Origin: Afipia felis ATCC 53690
GTDB taxonomy: Bacteria; Pseudomonadota; Alphaproteobacteria; Rhizobiales; Xanthobacteraceae
Length of the DNA stretch: 64,000 bases
Direction: 5' to 3'
Assembly: GCF_000314735.2 (NCBI RefSeq)
Contig: NZ_KB375270.1
Span: forward strand, 1,798,001 to 1,862,000
Shown: positions 1 to 8,773 of the stretch, one piece after another
How positions within the stretch are numbered: the first letter of the stretch is position 1
How the letters are laid out: every line of letters begins with the position of its first letter
Position numbers and translations under genes: made by a program
Notes under the pieces: generated by a model
What the model saw: only the letters and a program-made list of their open reading frames with translations
What the model was told of the DNA's origin: nothing
The model's database searches: none

Positions 1-726
1 CGCGGTCAACAACTGGCGATCACGCAACTTATGCAGGCACATAATCCGTCCTTATCGTTTCGTTACGCATTGACGGGGGACGACCTGCAAGCCATCGATC
101 CGGCAGTTCTGGTCAATGCAAGATTGATCGCCTTCACATCCGGAACCATCGTACCGCGGCATATTCTCAACGCCCTTGGCCACGGCGCCTATAACTTCCA
201 CCCTGGGCCGCCCACCTATGCGGGCTGGGCGCCGGCGCATTTCGCACTCTATGACGGGGTTGAGCAGTTCGGTGCGACGGCGCATGAAATGGCGGCGCAC
301 GTCGATGCCGGCCCCATTGTCGGCGTCGAATCTTTTTCAATTCAGCAAAACATCGGCGTGCGCGAACTCGAACAGGTCGCCTTTATCCGCCTGGCATTTC
401 TGTTCTGGCGCATGTCGAAGGAGCTCGCGACGCACGAAGCTCCCCTGCCGACGCTCCCGATCCACTGGAGCGGAACGAAAAGCACGCGGCAGATGTATAT
501 CGATATGTGCCGCCTTCCGGACGATATCTCGAAGGAAGAGATGGCGCGGCGAATTCGCGCGTTCAGCGACGATTTTCGGGGCATCTATCCCACGATCACC
601 ATGCATGGATTCGAGTTTCGATGCACACAAGCTGCAACTGTCGAGCGAAAGCCAGTTGCGGAGGCAGACAGCCCCCCACATCTTAAAGTCATTGCGGAAG
701 CACCCGCATTGGCGTTAAGCGCATAA
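1..726 (+). CDS. formyltransferase-family protein (5' end outside window)
   Basis: The open frame is already running at base 1, so the true start lies upstream; the first internal ATG is at 31. The visible protein carries the formyltransferase fold signature: a NFHPG motif about residue 55 from that ATG, followed by YAGWAPAHFALYDG and later GATAHEM and DAGPIV. These match the N10-formyl-THF-dependent formyltransferases (Fmt, PurN and sugar-formylating relatives), where the Asn and His of the HPG region and a downstream Asp are catalytic. The C-terminal part is not the usual Fmt tRNA-binding domain, so this is probably a methionyl-tRNA-formyltransferase-like enzyme acting on another amine. The substrate cannot be told. 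Ends TAA at 726. Confidence 0.75.
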   Translation, partial: RGQQLAITQLMQAHNPSLSFRYALTGDDLQAIDPAVLVNARLIAFTSGTIVPRHILNALGHGAYNFHPGPPTYAGWAPAHFALYDGVEQFGATAHEMAAHVDAGPIVGVESFSIQQNIGVRELEQVAFIRLAFLFWRMSKELATHEAPLPTLPIHWSGTKSTRQMYIDMCRLPDDISKEEMARRIRAFSDDFRGIYPTITMHGFEFRCTQAATVERKPVAEADSPPHLKVIAEAPALALSA

Positions 727-782
727 ACCGCCATACCAAACCGGTCGATTATCAAGCGTATCGTTCCTCCGGGGTCACGAAA

Positions 783-905
783 ATGCCAAGACATGCGCAT
801 TCGTTAATCGCAGTCGTTGTTCTCATCGCAACATTCGTCGCTGGGTATTTCTCCGCTCCTTACATTGATCAGCGCCTCACCGATTTTTCGGCCGGAGCCC
901 GATAA
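783..905 (+). CDS. small single-pass membrane protein, 40 aa
   Basis: ATG at 783, stop TAA at 905. The product begins MPRHAHSLIAVV and has one hydrophobic stretch at residues 8-24 followed by a short soluble tail (YIDQRLTDF). Such tiny one-helix proteins are common in Bradyrhizobium-type genomes and are usually unannotated. No clear Shine-Dalgarno is seen; a CACGAAA stretch precedes the ATG. It follows the formyltransferase gene by 56 bases on the same strand. Function unknown. Confidence 0.4.
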   Translation: MPRHAHSLIAVVVLIATFVAGYFSAPYIDQRLTDFSAGAR

Positions 906-1263
906 AATACTCGCCATCGCTTTTTTGTGATTTCTTCAAGAGAGAGCGTTTGCAAGCACAGTATTTCCTCCGCGACGTTTCTGGGCATGTTCTTCGAAGA
1001 AATCGACGTAGCCGATGTCATCGCTGGAGCAGTGATGGTCGACGGCAAGGATTTCGAAATGGCCAATAATCAACCGTCGTCCGTTGGGGCCGTCCGGCCA
1101 CACAAAACTCACCGTCGTCTTCAGCACCGCATTCACGCTGACCGGATAACTTTTACTACCTCCTTTGGTGTCGAACAGATAAGCTTACCCGCTGCGATGC
1201 CGTTCCTCGTACTAGGAAGGCTTGATGTTTTCGTAGGACGGGGCCTCATATAGGAGGACTTCC
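906..1263. other. intergenic, no supported gene
   Basis: Only short overlapping frames on both strands occur here, none with a domain I recognise or a convincing ribosome site. The last 12 bases (TAGGAGGACTTCC) are the strong ribosome-binding site of the GYD-domain gene that starts at 1264. Confidence 0.4.
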
Positions 1264-1557
1264 ATGACCACATACATCATGCTGGCAACCTGGACTGACC
1301 AGGGAATGCAAAACGCCAAGGACTCGCCGCGCCGCCTGGATTTGGCGAAAAAAGCCCTCAAGGACATGGACGGAGAGTTCAAGTCATTCTTCCTTACGAT
1401 GGGCGACTTTGACTTCGTTGCGGTTTATGAAGCGCCGGACGATGCGATCGCCGCACGTTTCACTTTGCAATTGGGCCTCCTGGGAAACATTCGAACGCGC
1501 ACGTTGAAAGCATTTCCCGAAGCAGCCTACCGGGAAATCATCACTTCGCTAGGCTAG
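1264..1557 (+). CDS. GYD domain protein, 97 aa
   Basis: A small cytosolic protein starting MTTYIMLATWTDQG, with the typical GYD-family layout: a beta strand and TDQG near the start, a central MGDFDFVAVYEAPDD segment (equivalent to the Gly-Tyr/Phe-Asp signature) and a C-terminal TLKAFPEAAYREI. The full family length of about 95-105 residues is present. GYD proteins form ferredoxin-like dimers of unknown function, often in rhizobial genomes. The start is secure: AGGAGG lies 7 bases before the ATG. It appears to be a single-gene transcript. Confidence 0.85.
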   Translation: MTTYIMLATWTDQGMQNAKDSPRRLDLAKKALKDMDGEFKSFFLTMGDFDFVAVYEAPDDAIAARFTLQLGLLGNIRTRTLKAFPEAAYREIITSLG

Positions 1558-1913
1558 TTGAGCGCCGGGCGCGCGCTTGGCATTTCTATCTATCCTGGTT
1601 GTCAGCTATGAAGTCCTCGTATGCGAGTTCAAGGCTCCGGGCAAAAAAGACGTCCCCGGGGCTCAGAAACCCGCAGCAGGTTGATGATGCCGTCGCCTAC
1701 TCAAACAGTTCGATGCGACGGGAAAGAAGACCGAGGCGTCTCCTCCCGCAGAAAAATAAACAAGGACACGTACGCACAGAGATCAACGGTACCAACCCTG
1801 AGACAGGAGCATTTGCCAGTTGATAACCACCCCGTGCCCGTGAACTCGTTGCGTCACCCGCAGACCGATATGGCTTGGGTTCATCTTAGCCGGGCCGCTA
1901 ACAACATGATGGC
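1558..1913. other. intergenic, no supported gene
   Basis: Two overlapping plus-strand frames of 74 and 98 codons begin at 1599 and 1621, but their products are Arg/Ser-rich without recognisable features and lack ribosome sites. The convergent EF-G-like gene ends at 1914. I see no hairpin with a T-run. Confidence 0.35.
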
Positions 1914-3962
1914 CTAAGCCGCCGGGCGACGGCCTGCTATGATTTGGTCTGCCGCCCGGCCGGTCACCTCCGCCATGTGGTCGAACTGGCGGGTAAACCC
2001 GCCAGCGCCGGCCGTGGCCGAACGCAGTTCCACGATCAAATCGCCGATCAACGCTTCCGGCATCATCGTCCGCACCACATCCCAGCCCAACCACCCTTCG
2101 CGTGCGTCGAAGCCGAGTATCTGGCCGCGTCGGCCGGACACGATCGAATTGACCTTCGCGGTGGCATCGCTCGGACAGACGATGTCCACCACATAGATCG
2201 GCTCGAGCAACACGGGCGCACAGTGTGGCAGTGCCTCGGTGACGCCGATGCGCGCGGCGGTGCGGAAGGCCTGATCGGAAGAATCGACGCTGTGATAAGA
2301 GCCGTCAGTCAGCGTCACCTCCACATCGATCACCGGAAAACCGAGCGGACCTCGCATCAGCCCGTCGCCAACACCTTCCTCGACCGCGCCGATGTAATTC
2401 TTCGGCACCGCACCACCGACGATGGTTTCGCGAAACGCCATGCCTGAGCCGCGGGGCAGCGGCTTGATATTCAACACCACATCGCCGAACTGGCCATGGC
2501 CGCCGGATTGTTTCTTGTGCCGCCCGCGCTGTGTGATCGGCTTGCGGATGGTCTCCTCATAACCGATCGGCGGTGCATGCTGCTTCACGCTGACACCGAA
2601 ACGATCCTGCAACCGCTCCATCGCGACGCGCAGGTGCATTTCGCCCTGCCCCCACAGCACCATTTGATGTGTGATCGAATTGTGGACTACGCTAAGTGAG
2701 GGATCTTCGTCCGTCAGCCGCGACAACGCCTGCCCAAGTTTGACGTCGTCCTTGCGGTCATCTGCGATGATAGCAGTCGCGAGCACCGGTTGAGAGGGCT
2801 CGGCATAGATAAGGGCCGCTGGCGCGGTTTTGCCGGCACTCAGAGTCTCGCAAGTCTTCACGGCATCGAGCTTGCCAAGCATCACGGTATCGCCCGCCAC
2901 AGCGGAACTGCGCTTGCTGTCAGCGCCGCCGTTCGTTGCAAAAATGCTGGAGACACGCCCTGCCCTTCCGCCGGATGACGTGACGTCATCACCGTCGGCA
3001 AAGTGGCCGCGCAGGATGCGCGCGAGCGACTGTTTTCCGCCGTGCTGAAGGTGCGTGCTTTTCATGACGTAGGCCAGCCCATTTTTGTCGTCGGACACGC
3101 CAAGACGCCGTGCGGTGTCGGCTACGTCGGGAGTTTCGTGGCGCAGCGCCTTCATCAACCGCAGCACACCGTTCTCCCGCGTGGCGCAGCCAAGCAGCAC
3201 CGGACAGATTTTCCCTTGCCGCAATTCGCTGGCGAGATCGTCGAACACCTCGTCGCGTGGCGGTGAAATGTCTTCGAGCAGTTGCTCCAGCAGCCTGTCG
3301 TCGTGGTCCGCCAATTTCTCCAGCATGGCGAGGCGCGCGTCCTTCTCATGGTCGAGGTCGCCCGGCTCAAGATCAATCACCTCAGAGGGCATATGCTCGC
3401 GATAGACGAAGGCGCGCTCGAGCGCGAGATCGACAAAGCCGGTAATGATGTCATCCTTCCAGATCGGAATCTGCCGCAGCACAAGCGGCGTGCGCGACGC
3501 TGGCTGCAGCATCTCCAGCGTTTCGCGGATGCCTTTGCTGGCCTTGTCAATCTTGTTGAGGAACAGGAAGTGCGGGATTCCAAGATCCTCCAATTCACGC
3601 AGCGCAAGTTGCAACTGTGGCAGCTTACGTTCGTCGGCTTCGCATACAACAACCGCAGCATCGACCGCTGGCAGAACCGCACGCGTGTCATATGCAAACT
3701 CCACCGACCCAGGGCAATCGATGAACGTGTAACTGTCTCCCATGAAGGTGGTGGTTGCCGTCGTAAGGCCCACACTCATCTGGTGCAGGCGGGCCTCTGG
3801 AGACGAATCCCCGACCGTGTTCCCGGCCTCGACTGCGCCCGCTTTGGAAATGGCTCCGGTTTGGCACAGGATGGCTTCAAGTAAGGTGGTCTTGCCACTT
3901 TGGAACGACCCCACAAGCGCGATGCACCGGGGACCGCGTGGACTGCTCACATCTTGTCCCAT
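1914..3962 (-). CDS. elongation factor G-like GTPase paralog, 682 aa
   Basis: Five-domain EF-G architecture with GTPase first: P-loop GSFQSGKTT, DCPG (G3) and NKID (G4), then domains II-V ending in SATAGAGGFTRQFDHM. Translation-factor length is close to canonical EF-G (about 690). The switch-I region lacks the usual RGITI effector motif; SVGLTTATTTF stands in its place. This marks the EF-G-like subfamily (sometimes annotated FusA2) rather than the main translocase. Start chosen at 3962 (MGQDVSSP) because AGGAG lies 7 bases upstream; a longer frame to 4019 has no ribosome site. A role in ribosome recycling or stress translation is an inference. It lies alone on the minus strand. Confidence 0.85.
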   Translation of the reverse strand: MGQDVSSPRGPRCIALVGSFQSGKTTLLEAILCQTGAISKAGAVEAGNTVGDSSPEARLHQMSVGLTTATTTFMGDSYTFIDCPGSVEFAYDTRAVLPAVDAAVVVCEADERKLPQLQLALRELEDLGIPHFLFLNKIDKASKGIRETLEMLQPASRTPLVLRQIPIWKDDIITGFVDLALERAFVYREHMPSEVIDLEPGDLDHEKDARLAMLEKLADHDDRLLEQLLEDISPPRDEVFDDLASELRQGKICPVLLGCATRENGVLRLMKALRHETPDVADTARRLGVSDDKNGLAYVMKSTHLQHGGKQSLARILRGHFADGDDVTSSGGRAGRVSSIFATNGGADSKRSSAVAGDTVMLGKLDAVKTCETLSAGKTAPAALIYAEPSQPVLATAIIADDRKDDVKLGQALSRLTDEDPSLSVVHNSITHQMVLWGQGEMHLRVAMERLQDRFGVSVKQHAPPIGYEETIRKPITQRGRHKKQSGGHGQFGDVVLNIKPLPRGSGMAFRETIVGGAVPKNYIGAVEEGVGDGLMRGPLGFPVIDVEVTLTDGSYHSVDSSDQAFRTAARIGVTEALPHCAPVLLEPIYVVDIVCPSDATAKVNSIVSGRRGQILGFDAREGWLGWDVVRTMMPEALIGDLIVELRSATAGAGGFTRQFDHMAEVTGRAADQIIAGRRPAA

Positions 3963-4368
3963 CTTCAGTCTCCTGTCTGAACACGGCATTCTGAGCGAAA
4001 TCTCAATGGAGCATGCCACAGGTTCGGCCCTATGGAGACAGAAAATCCGGTCGCGTCAGGGCCGTCCAGGCTAGACGCCCCACACGATGGGCACCAGCTC
4101 ATCACCTGTAAAAACAATTTGTCCCGCCGTGGTGAGCAGACAACACCCAGACCCAGATTAAAGACGTGCTCGAAAGAGCGGTTCTGGCCGGCTGGAACCG
4201 GGAAACTCCGGGTTCACAGATGAGTATTGAATGGCGCGTCTGAAGAGATTCTGACTCTTGCTATATTCAGCGGGTGGTCGCTTCGAGTCAAAAGCAGACG
4301 CATGGCATCCCAGAGGACTGATAAGCTTTATACCATTTACTCATCAGTCAAAGTAATCGGATAGGTTG
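3963..4368. other. intergenic with att-like repeat copy
   Basis: No supported gene. The stretch contains one copy of a 33-base repeat (4232-4264) that recurs at 6303-6335. The remainder has no recognisable feature; the EF-G-like gene promoter must lie near 3970-4050. Confidence 0.4.
4232..4264 (+). repeat. 33-bp direct repeat, left copy (tRNA 3'-end-like)
   Basis: TGGCGCGTCTGAAGAG followed by ATTCTGACTCTTGCTAT. It matches the copy at 6303-6335 at 29 of 33 bases by eye. Read on the minus strand, the right copy looks like a tRNA T-arm, acceptor and CCA end; this left copy is degraded at the T-loop (TCTGA instead of TCGAA). The pair brackets the sirtuin gene and the recombinase remnant, as attL/attR would. 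Confidence 0.5.
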
Positions 4369-5070
4369 TCAGTCTGATAGCGCATCTACCCATGCAGGCA
4401 CGATTTCTGTGGCAAGCCCATAGCGCGCTTCATCGAAGACACAACAATTCTCAGACGGGGCAAGATTTAGCTCATATGTCCGCACACCATGACTTGCCGC
4501 CAGTTCGACCAAACCCGCAGCCGGATAAACGGTGCCGGAGGTCCCGATAGCTACAAACAGGTCTGACCGAGTAACGGCGTCGCTAGCTTCATCCATCCCA
4601 TAAGGCATTTCACCAAACCAGACGACGTTCGGGCGCAGTCTGCCTACCTCGCCACAGGCCGGACACCTATCCTTTACCCCCAAATCAGCAGTCCATACGG
4701 CAACCAGGTCACAAGCAACACATTTCACCTGCATTAATTCTCCATGAATATGGAGTACGTTGCTTGAACCTGCTCTCTCGTGAAGATCATCTACATTTTG
4801 CGTGATGATGTTTAATTCACCACCCTTCCTCGCGAGCTTTTCAGCAAGCCTAACTAGAGCGAAGTGAGCTGCATTTGCTTTGACTTCGTGAAGCAAACGC
4901 CGTCGCAAGTTGTAAAATTCATGAACCTTCTCTGGCTGCGCTTTAAATGCAGCCGGAGTTGCTAATTCCATAGGGTTAAATTTGGCCCATAGGCTCTCAC
5001 CCTCACCGCGAAAGGTAAGAAGACCAGATTCTGCGCTAATCCCCGCACCAGTCAGAACACTAACTTTCAC
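4369..5070 (-). CDS. Sir2-family NAD-dependent deacylase (CobB type), 233 aa
   Basis: A compact sirtuin. Visible: NAD-binding GAGISAESG at residues 8-16, TQNVDDLHE, catalytic His in LHIHGE, four zinc cysteines (CVAC and CPAC), and GTSGTVYPAAG in the Rossmann fold. The FYNLRRR segment carries the Tyr-x-x-Arg pair known from SIRT5/CobB enzymes that also remove succinyl or malonyl groups from lysine. Length is typical of short bacterial CobB. It uses NAD+ and acts in the cytosol. The gene stands alone next to a decayed serine recombinase and between two 33-bp direct repeats, so it was probably brought in by a mobile element. A defence role as in SIR2-linked systems is possible but no partner gene is present. 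Confidence 0.88.
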   Translation of the reverse strand: MKVSVLTGAGISAESGLLTFRGEGESLWAKFNPMELATPAAFKAQPEKVHEFYNLRRRLLHEVKANAAHFALVRLAEKLARKGGELNIITQNVDDLHERAGSSNVLHIHGELMQVKCVACDLVAVWTADLGVKDRCPACGEVGRLRPNVVWFGEMPYGMDEASDAVTRSDLFVAIGTSGTVYPAAGLVELAASHGVRTYELNLAPSENCCVFDEARYGLATEIVPAWVDALSD

Positions 5071-5202
5071 ACTCGCAGTCTCTCACATACATATCTTCGT
5101 ACTGATAAGCTTTCTGCTAATGCTTGGCAGTTCTGCTTTTGAAGCGGTGCAGACCAAGCTGAATGAGCAACTAACCAATCACAAAGCGTTCGAATGAAAT
5201 AG

Positions 5203-5845
5203 GGCGCTATATTGGCTGGCCGCATATTTGATGATCACGGCCAGCGAATGACGCCAAGTCACGCTCGCAAGCACAGCGTAAAGTATCGGTACTATATTTC
5301 CGCAGCCCTTATACAGGGTCAACAGGAGCAGGCTGGCAGCGTCAGCCGTGTTCCAGCACCCGAGATTGAAGCACAGATCATCAAAACGGTGCGCGCACAG
5401 CTTGGTTAGCTCACGACTTCCATGGATGATGCGGCGCTTGTCCGGGACCATGTGGCGCGGATCGAAGTCCACTCGGGTCAGTTAGTCGTAGAGCTCTCAC
5501 CTAAGTCAGGCGTCCGCTCACAACGAAAGCTGCGCGGACATCGGATCAAGATTCTCTGCCCGAAAACACTCGACCAATTCGCTCAGAAAATCGCGCCCTC
5601 CTCATTACCTCGATTGCCAGAGGCCGACGCTGGCTCAAAGAAATTATCGAAAACCCCGGGGTTACTGCTCATACTATCGCTGCACGCGAGCACTGCAGCG
5701 TACGCAAGATCAACATGACGATCTCACTTGCATTCCTTGCTCCGAACCTTGTCCGAGCAGCCATAGAATGCCGCCTGCCGCACGGTATGGGCGTGACTCG
5801 CTTATGCGGTTAGCCGTCTGAATGGTCCCGGCAACACCGCGCACG
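5203..5845 (+). pseudogene. large serine recombinase, C-terminal remnant
   Basis: Pieces of the C-terminal half of a large serine site-specific recombinase. From 5203 the frame gives LAGRIFDDHG, RMTPSHARKH and VKYRYYIS, typical of the zinc-ribbon region. An in-frame TAG occurs at 5407, after which the same frame resumes with DDAALVRDHVARIEVH. A frameshift near 5575-5600 moves the match to the third frame, which continues ARGRRWLKEI, AAREHCSVRKINMTISLAFL and APNLVRAAIE up to another stop at 5811, followed by SEWSRQH. The N-terminal catalytic domain is absent. So the gene is dead: at least two nonsense codons, one frameshift and a large truncation. Confidence 0.8.
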
Positions 5846-6302
5846 CACTTGGCCTGTCTCCAAACTAATCTCGTCACCGAGATATTTATCTCGGCGCGCT
5901 TGTCACACCTTGAACGGTCCAGACCAAAGCTTGAGCCGGCCCAGTGACATACACATAGGCCACTTGGCACGGACCGACCTCCCCCAGTGCTATGATGCAC
6001 TTGGCCAGCTCGCGGCGCAGTCTTTTCCATGTCGTCTCTATTTTCCAGGAAACGAGGATTTCGGGCTGGAGACCAGCTGCCAAAATCAAGGACCTTGGCT
6101 CTCGGCACTCTTTCTGGAGACTTAAACGCGCACAATGAAGCCCACTAAATGCGGGTATTTCAGACAAGTTCAGGAAATCTCTGTTTTCTCTCGAATGTTT
6201 GGTGGGCCCGGCAGGACTGCCTCAGCCTCACAAAATCAATAACTTAGAGAAATCCGAGACATCTGATTCTCGCGATGCTTCGCGTTATTTGTCTCAGTCA
6301 AA
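5846..6302. other. decayed mobile-element flank, no gene
   Basis: Lies between the recombinase remnant and the right copy of the 33-bp repeat. Frames on both strands give no recognisable product. GGTGGGCCCGGCAGGACT at 6200-6217 resembles the minus-strand 3' end of a tRNA gene (acceptor and T-arm start) but the rest of a tRNA does not follow. Confidence 0.35.
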
Positions 6303-6335
6303 TGGTGCGCCTGAAGAGATTCGAACTCTTGCTAT
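6303..6335 (+). repeat. 33-bp direct repeat, right copy (tRNA 3'-end-like)
   Basis: Read on the minus strand, this gives CAAGAG, the T-loop TTCGAAT, CTCTTC, then AGGCGCACCA, the pattern of a tRNA T-arm, acceptor strand and encoded CCA. Upstream bases on that strand contain CTTCTGATCC, reminiscent of an Arg (TCT) anticodon loop, but stems do not pair and the 5' acceptor strand is not complementary, so no functional tRNA is called. Probably an attachment-site footprint. Confidence 0.5.
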
Positions 6336-6374
6336 GCCACTTCGGATCAGAAGGGGTCATCATCCCAAACGAAC

Positions 6375-6701
6375 AGAGCGCTCTGTTAACCATCGCGCCG
6401 GATGTATCGTTTACGAGTCTAGCTTTTTGATTTGGCGGCCTCCACGTTGATGAGGCCAGAGCGCGAGAGCTTTTGGCAGCCGCCACCCGATGCTGTAACA
6501 CCGAGCGACGGCCTAACCACAACCGACTAGTTGGAGTCAGTCATGGCTGAGTGCCAGTTTATCCGCGATTCGCGGCCCCCTTCCCATCCCTTGTTGCCGA
6601 TGATCGCTGCCCGTTTGAGGCGGTGCGGCCGGATCATGTTCCGTTCAGACGGCTGTATGCCCCAGGGCCTGTCCGTTCTCGGCTTCTCATCCGCCATCTA
6701 A
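6375..6701 (+). repeat. 327-bp leader repeat, copy 1
   Basis: Begins AGAGCGCTCTGTTAACC and ends CTTCTCATCCGCCATCTA. The same sequence, same orientation and nearly the same length, recurs at 37017-37344 ahead of the GIY-YIG operon. Conserved blocks include TTTTTGATTTGGCGGCCTCC, GACGGCCTAACCACAACCGA and the whole ORF start region; divergence is scattered substitutions with a few short indels. Here it is followed directly by a truncated recombinase, not by the operon. Confidence 0.85.
6543..6701 (+). CDS. conserved 52-aa leader ORF, copy 1
   Basis: ATG at 6543, TAA at 6699-6701. Product starts MAECQFIRDSRPPSHPLL and ends LGFSSAI. The second leader copy encodes a protein of exactly the same length (start 37186) with about 37 identical residues, and both end GFSSAI. 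TTGGAGTCAGTC precedes the ATG, giving GGAG seven bases upstream. Retention of the frame in two diverged copies argues that it is translated or that it is a leader peptide. No domain recognised; several differences are non-synonymous, so strong protein-level selection is not proven. Confidence 0.5.
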   Translation: MAECQFIRDSRPPSHPLLPMIAARLRRCGRIMFRSDGCMPQGLSVLGFSSAI

Positions 6702-6717
6702 GCCGGTTTCTCTTTCT

Positions 6718-6927
6718 TTAGAGAGCATCGCAAAAGGCCGCGAAGCCATTGCACGTCGTGCCAACGCCAAAGCGACGGACATCGCACCGGCCATTCGTGA
6801 ACTGCAGAAATCTGGCGCGACGTCTTTGCGGGATATCGCCACTGGCCTCAACAATGCGGGAATCCCGACGCCACGCGGCGGGCAATGGTCCTCGCAGTCG
6901 CGAAGGCAATTGCATAAGCTGATCTAG
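6718..6927 (+). pseudogene. resolvase-type serine recombinase, C-terminal fragment
   Basis: The frame 6721-6927 encodes AKGREAIARRANAKATDIAP, IRELQKSGATSLRDIATGLN and GIPTPRGGQW before a TAG stop. This is the helix-turn-helix end of a small resolvase/invertase-family serine recombinase (ATSLRxIAxxLNxxGIPTxRGGxW is the family's signature). The catalytic domain that should precede it is missing: the sequence switches to the leader repeat about 20 bases upstream. A deletion or insertion joined the two. Different family from the larger recombinase remnant at 5.2 kb. Confidence 0.75.
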
Positions 6928-6992
6928 GTTACGCTGGAACAGCGGGAGGCGACTTTAAATGCTCACATAGACAGATCGAACGATGGGACGCT

Positions 6993-8699
6993 CTAGTGCC
7001 AGTGCGCGCATTTCGAAGTCTGGCCTATTCCGGGGTTGAGACTATTGGTTGGATCAAGCCTGCGGTAGAACCCCGCCAGCTCGGGCTTGGCGTGATACAA
7101 ATGGCCGACATTATGTTCGGCCGGATACTCAGCGCCACGCTTATCGAGCAGATCCCACATCTCGTGCTCGAGCGCGAGGCAGTCGTGCCCCTTTTTCACC
7201 ACGTAGTCCTGATGGAAAACGTGACAGAAGAAGTGACCGTAATAGAGCTTCTTCTCAATCTTGGCGTCCATCTCCGCAGGTAAATGCTCGACCCAGTCGC
7301 GATCGTTGCGGCGTAGCGCGATGTCAAGGGCGACGATGTCTTCGACCTCGCGGGCATGGATCGCGCGATAACGCACCGCCGCTCCCGCCACCGCGAAACG
7401 GTGCAGAAAAGCAGCTGCGCCCTCCTTCGGAGTACACTCGAACATGTCACCGCGGGCGGAGGGGAAGATGCCGCTCAAATAGTCCCGTGCCTCGACGATA
7501 CCCGCGCCGCCCATGCGCAGAAGTAGGTGATGTTCGTAACGATTACGGAAATCGTTCATCCGCGCCGGCAAATGCTGCGGCATGAGTCCGGCCATGGCCT
7601 GTGCGAGGTGGTCGGAGATAGTCGTCCCCAACCTCAGTCTCTCGGTCAGCGCGTCGATACGTGCCTTGGCGGCGAACAACGCAGGCATCCGGTTGGTCCC
7701 CACCTTCTGAATGAACAGGAAGGTGTCCTTGCCGTATTTTGCCGCCACGTCATAAGCTTCGCGATGAATGTATTCGCCCGAGATCGGGACGTTCTGAAAA
7801 TTGGCGAGGATATAGCGACGAATTTTGGTTAGTTCAGCGGCATCATTCGTGCCTATGTAGAAGACGGCCGTCTCCTTCTCAGCTTTGAACGTGTCGAGCC
7901 GCACGGCGAAGACGGCGAGCTTGCCCGCACACCCCACCGACTCGCGAAGACGCCGCGGATCGGCATTGAACCGTGCCGGAGTCTCCGCCTCGACGTCGCG
8001 AACATGGGAGACATATTCGCGGTCGGAGGCCCAGGCGTTTGTCGGCACGGCGGCCGGCAGATCACCGCGTTCGACACGCGACAGGATCTGTTCGGGATCA
8101 TCACCCAAATCCATTCCGAGATGATTAACGAGCCTGACTGAACCGTCGGCGCACACCTCTGCGTACAAGCTCATCTCTGTATAGGCGGGGCCGCGCTGGA
8201 TCAGAGCGCCGCCCGAATTGTTGCAGATGCCGCCCAGCACTGAAGCTCCAATGCAGGATGAGCCAATCACCGAATGTGGCTCGCGGCCCAGTGGACTGAG
8301 GCGCTTCTCCAGCGCGTCCAATGTGGCGCCCGGCAAGCAGAGGACCTGCCGTCCATCTTCGATCAGGTGAATACCCCTCAGGCGCATCACGCTAATCAAC
8401 ACGATCTCGCGATCATAATCCTCGCCCCAGGGAGTAGAACCGCCTGTCAACCCGGTATTCGCCGCCTGGAAGATCATCACTCGTCCAGCCGCAACGGCAG
8501 CGTTCAGCACCTGCCACATCTCAATCAGAGAGCCGGGGCGCACCACCGCCGCCACCGGACCACAGCCACAGCGAAAACCACGCGTATAGCGCCGCGTCTT
8601 CCGACCCTCCGTCAGCACATGGGACGCCCCCACGATAGCACGCAGACGATCCAGCAAAGCGGCGCGCGACAGCTGGGCCTTGGCTTCAACTTGGATCAT
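6993..8699 (-). CDS. dld: D-lactate dehydrogenase (quinone), FAD-linked
   Basis: 568 residues, the length of E. coli Dld (571). N-terminal PCMH-type FAD domain with PAANTGLTGGSTP-like motif (QAANTGLTGGSTP around residue 80), SVIGSSCIGASVLGGICNNS and GAL.QRGPAYTE, followed by the Dld-specific membrane-association/C-terminal region with FFCHVFHQDYVVKKG and a final AEHNVGHLYHAKPELAGFY. It oxidises D-lactate to pyruvate and passes electrons to quinone as a peripheral inner-membrane enzyme. It is the last gene of the minus-strand lactate locus, 74 bases downstream of the chemoreceptor-like gene. Together with lldD the cell can use both lactate isomers. Confidence 0.93.
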   Translation of the reverse strand: MIQVEAKAQLSRAALLDRLRAIVGASHVLTEGRKTRRYTRGFRCGCGPVAAVVRPGSLIEMWQVLNAAVAAGRVMIFQAANTGLTGGSTPWGEDYDREIVLISVMRLRGIHLIEDGRQVLCLPGATLDALEKRLSPLGREPHSVIGSSCIGASVLGGICNNSGGALIQRGPAYTEMSLYAEVCADGSVRLVNHLGMDLGDDPEQILSRVERGDLPAAVPTNAWASDREYVSHVRDVEAETPARFNADPRRLRESVGCAGKLAVFAVRLDTFKAEKETAVFYIGTNDAAELTKIRRYILANFQNVPISGEYIHREAYDVAAKYGKDTFLFIQKVGTNRMPALFAAKARIDALTERLRLGTTISDHLAQAMAGLMPQHLPARMNDFRNRYEHHLLLRMGGAGIVEARDYLSGIFPSARGDMFECTPKEGAAAFLHRFAVAGAAVRYRAIHAREVEDIVALDIALRRNDRDWVEHLPAEMDAKIEKKLYYGHFFCHVFHQDYVVKKGHDCLALEHEMWDLLDKRGAEYPAEHNVGHLYHAKPELAGFYRRLDPTNSLNPGIGQTSKCAHWH

Positions 8700-8773
8700 G
8701 GCGAATTCTTTTCTCCATCAGCAAGCGGACGCGGCAAGGACGCCGACGCGAGATCCACGCCTTCGTCACCACT

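Noticed and set aside
5710..6135. 141-codon minus-strand frame
   Set aside because: Antisense to the recombinase remnant, featureless product.
6303..6440. Possible tRNA-Arg gene on the minus strand
   Set aside because: 3' end and T-arm look right, but the anticodon stem and 5' acceptor strand do not pair; treated as an attachment-site footprint.
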